Shown here one piece after another: positions 4,809 to 6,041 of a stretch of 6,041 nt of DNA (positions are counted from its first letter, which is position 1; each line of letters opens with the position of its first letter). Origin of the DNA: Anaerolinea thermophila (GTDB lineage Bacteria > Chloroflexota > Anaerolineae > Anaerolineales > DRKV01); NCBI GenBank assembly GCA_020722405.1, contig DYKW01000114.1, forward strand, positions 1 to 6,041, read 5' to 3'. Both the position numbers and the translations under genes were made by a program. The notes beneath the pieces are model-generated. The model was not told the origin of the DNA and searched no databases. It was given only the letters and a program-made list of their open reading frames with translations.

Positions 4809-5945
4809 TTGGACAACCCCTTAGCGGCTACGTTGGTTGGCGATATTACTCGTGAGCCTGGTGTACGCGTCAAATATGGTCACTTTTTCGCTGCCCTGGC
4901 AGATGAAATTCCCTTGTCGCATATCTTCGATGCCGGTTTGCGCAGCGTATGGCGCTTTTGGAATGCCTTACAAGTGATTCACCCAAATGTGACGATATGG
5001 AAAGCCCGTTTTTACCAAAATGTACCGGCTTTTCGTATGCGTAGTGCGCAGGTGGGGCGTTGGCTGGCTCATCTTACCCCGCCTCCAAGTGGCGTTTTGC
5101 AAGTAGGGGTGCTGTTCGACGCCCTGTGGCATTCCCCTGAGGGCATCCCTGGTTTTATCTACACCGATTACACTGCCGCGCTTTCGAATAGGCGCAAGAT
5201 ACCGGAAAGGGCACCATTTACGGATAAGGAGTACCATGAATGGATTGCACTTGAGCGGCGCGCTTATGGGCGAGCAAAACATATTTTTGTACGCAGCGAG
5301 GTGGTACGGCACTCACTGGTAGAGGATTACGCCGTTCGACCGGATAAAATTACGGTTGTGGGAGGGGGCGTTAACTTGCCGAATCTGCCGCAAGTTTCAC
5401 AGCGCCAGGGGAAAGTGCGCCATATTTTGTTCATTGGCAAAGATTTCTACCGCAAGGGGGGCGATGTGCTATTGCTGGCCTTCGCGCGTCTACGCGAACA
5501 AGTCCCGGATGCGCGTTTGACGATGGTTACCAATTTCCCGGATAGCGCGGCAACGTTGCCGCTGGAGGGGGTCACCATTCGTCCGCCAACCTGGGATCGG
5601 GCGGTGATTACGCAATACTTCACTCAGGCGGATATTTTTGTGCTGCCCTCACGTTTGGAAACTTGGGGAGATGTACTTCTCGAAGCGATGGCCTTTGGCT
5701 TGCCCTGCGTAAGCGTGGAAGACGAAGCCACCGCTGAAATTATCATTGCGGATAAGACCGGTTTTGTTGTTCCACAGCAACAGCCTGGTACACTGGCCGG
5801 TGCTCTGTTACGGTTGTGCCAATCGTCTGACCTGGCGCGTCAAATGGGCGCAGCCGGCCGTCAGCGTGTGGCCTCGCAATTTACCTGGGCGCACGTGGCG
5901 CGACGCATTGCATCCCAAATTGCTGGGAATACGCCAAAATCTTGA
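4809..5945 (+). CDS. GT4-like glycosyltransferase (GT-B fold)
   Basis: The 378-residue protein resembles family 4 glycosyltransferases, which move a sugar from a nucleotide-sugar donor to an acceptor such as a lipid, polysaccharide or small molecule. The C-terminal donor domain starts near residue 205 (HILFIGKDFYRKGGDVLLLAF), with Lys216 in the usual basic phosphate-contact position. It continues to ADIFVLPSRLETWGDVLLEAM, whose Glu284 and Glu292 form the E-x7-E motif, then AEIIIADKTGFVVP. The N-terminal acceptor domain is divergent and gives no clue to the acceptor. There is no signal peptide or clear membrane segment, so it is probably cytosolic or peripherally membrane-bound. The start is TTG at 4809: GGAAG (4798-4802) sits 6 nt upstream, and the first in-frame ATG comes only after more than 70 residues that look coding. 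It has its own candidate promoter and follows the thrS terminator, so it is probably a separate unit. Confidence 0.9.
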   Translation: MDNPLAATLVGDITREPGVRVKYGHFFAALADEIPLSHIFDAGLRSVWRFWNALQVIHPNVTIWKARFYQNVPAFRMRSAQVGRWLAHLTPPPSGVLQVGVLFDALWHSPEGIPGFIYTDYTAALSNRRKIPERAPFTDKEYHEWIALERRAYGRAKHIFVRSEVVRHSLVEDYAVRPDKITVVGGGVNLPNLPQVSQRQGKVRHILFIGKDFYRKGGDVLLLAFARLREQVPDARLTMVTNFPDSAATLPLEGVTIRPPTWDRAVITQYFTQADIFVLPSRLETWGDVLLEAMAFGLPCVSVEDEATAEIIIADKTGFVVPQQQPGTLAGALLRLCQSSDLARQMGAAGRQRVASQFTWAHVARRIASQIAGNTPKS

Positions 5946-5968
5946 CGCAAATTCGCTAAGACGCAATG
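5945..5968. repeat. Second cluster of the NCGCNAAG-type octamer
   Basis: Three successive octamers, ACGCAAAT, TCGCTAAG and ACGCAATG, belong to the same degenerate family and orientation as the left arm at 4609-4632. The first base of the cluster is the last base of the glycosyltransferase stop codon (TGA at 5943-5945). The array therefore abuts both sides of this gene. Confidence 0.7.
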
Positions 5969-5979
5969 GAGATGCTCTA

Positions 5980-6041
5980 ACGTTTCGGAGTATCATCTCA
6001 AAAAGAAGGGGAAACGTCCCGAAGGTTTCTTCCAAAGCCTG
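5980..6041. other. Hairpin-forming sequence at the window edge, role unknown
   Basis: ACGTTTC (5980-5986) can pair with GAAACGT (6011-6017). AGGTTT (6023-6028) can pair with AAAGCCT (6034-6040) with one bulged base. No T-run or coding signal is visible. The CCCGAAGG stretch (6018-6025) could be the left arm of a larger hairpin whose partner lies beyond the window, possibly a terminator for the glycosyltransferase gene. This cannot be decided from what is shown. Confidence 0.3.

Overview
The window reads as a chromosomal housekeeping segment with moderate GC content, from a bacterium that uses T-box control of an aminoacyl-tRNA synthetase and carries short tandem octamer repeats between genes. 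The T-box, the style of the threonyl-tRNA synthetase (which lacks the N-terminal TGS domain) and the NCGCNAAG octamers together suggest Chloroflexota, probably Anaerolineae. This assignment is inferred from family resemblance and was not tested by a search. All recognised genes lie on the + strand.

Layout: (1) 1-169 is a regulatory region with two candidate sigma70-type promoters and a dyad that looks like an operator. (2) 170-1540 encodes a membrane-anchored GAF-domain histidine kinase of the NarL/DegS type. It is followed after 3 nt by an alpha/beta hydrolase (1544-2299), so the two probably form an operon. (3) A near-consensus promoter (2320-2348) precedes tRNA-Val(GAC) at 2364-2437. (4) Only about 20 nt after the tRNA, a T-box leader begins (about 2457-2698), with Stem I, a threonine specifier, an antiterminator and a competing intrinsic terminator. 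It controls thrS (2717-4549), which ends at its own terminator (4564-4597). (5) 4608-4763 is an intergenic mosaic of 7-8 bp tandem repeats with inverted outer arms. (6) 4809-5945 encodes a GT4-like glycosyltransferase starting at TTG; its likely promoter takes its -35 box from the repeat arm. (7) Another short run of the octamer begins in the stop codon of that gene, and the window closes with unexplained hairpin-forming sequence.

How it works together: the best-supported regulatory unit is promoter, tRNA-Val, T-box, thrS. I see no convincing promoter between the tRNA and the T-box. The simplest reading is one primary transcript: tRNA-Val is cut out, and uncharged tRNA-Thr decides whether the remainder continues into thrS. 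The kinase-hydrolase pair and the glycosyltransferase appear functionally independent of it. I found no defence system, mobile-element gene or CRISPR array. The unusual parts are the tRNA/T-box arrangement and the octamer mosaic.
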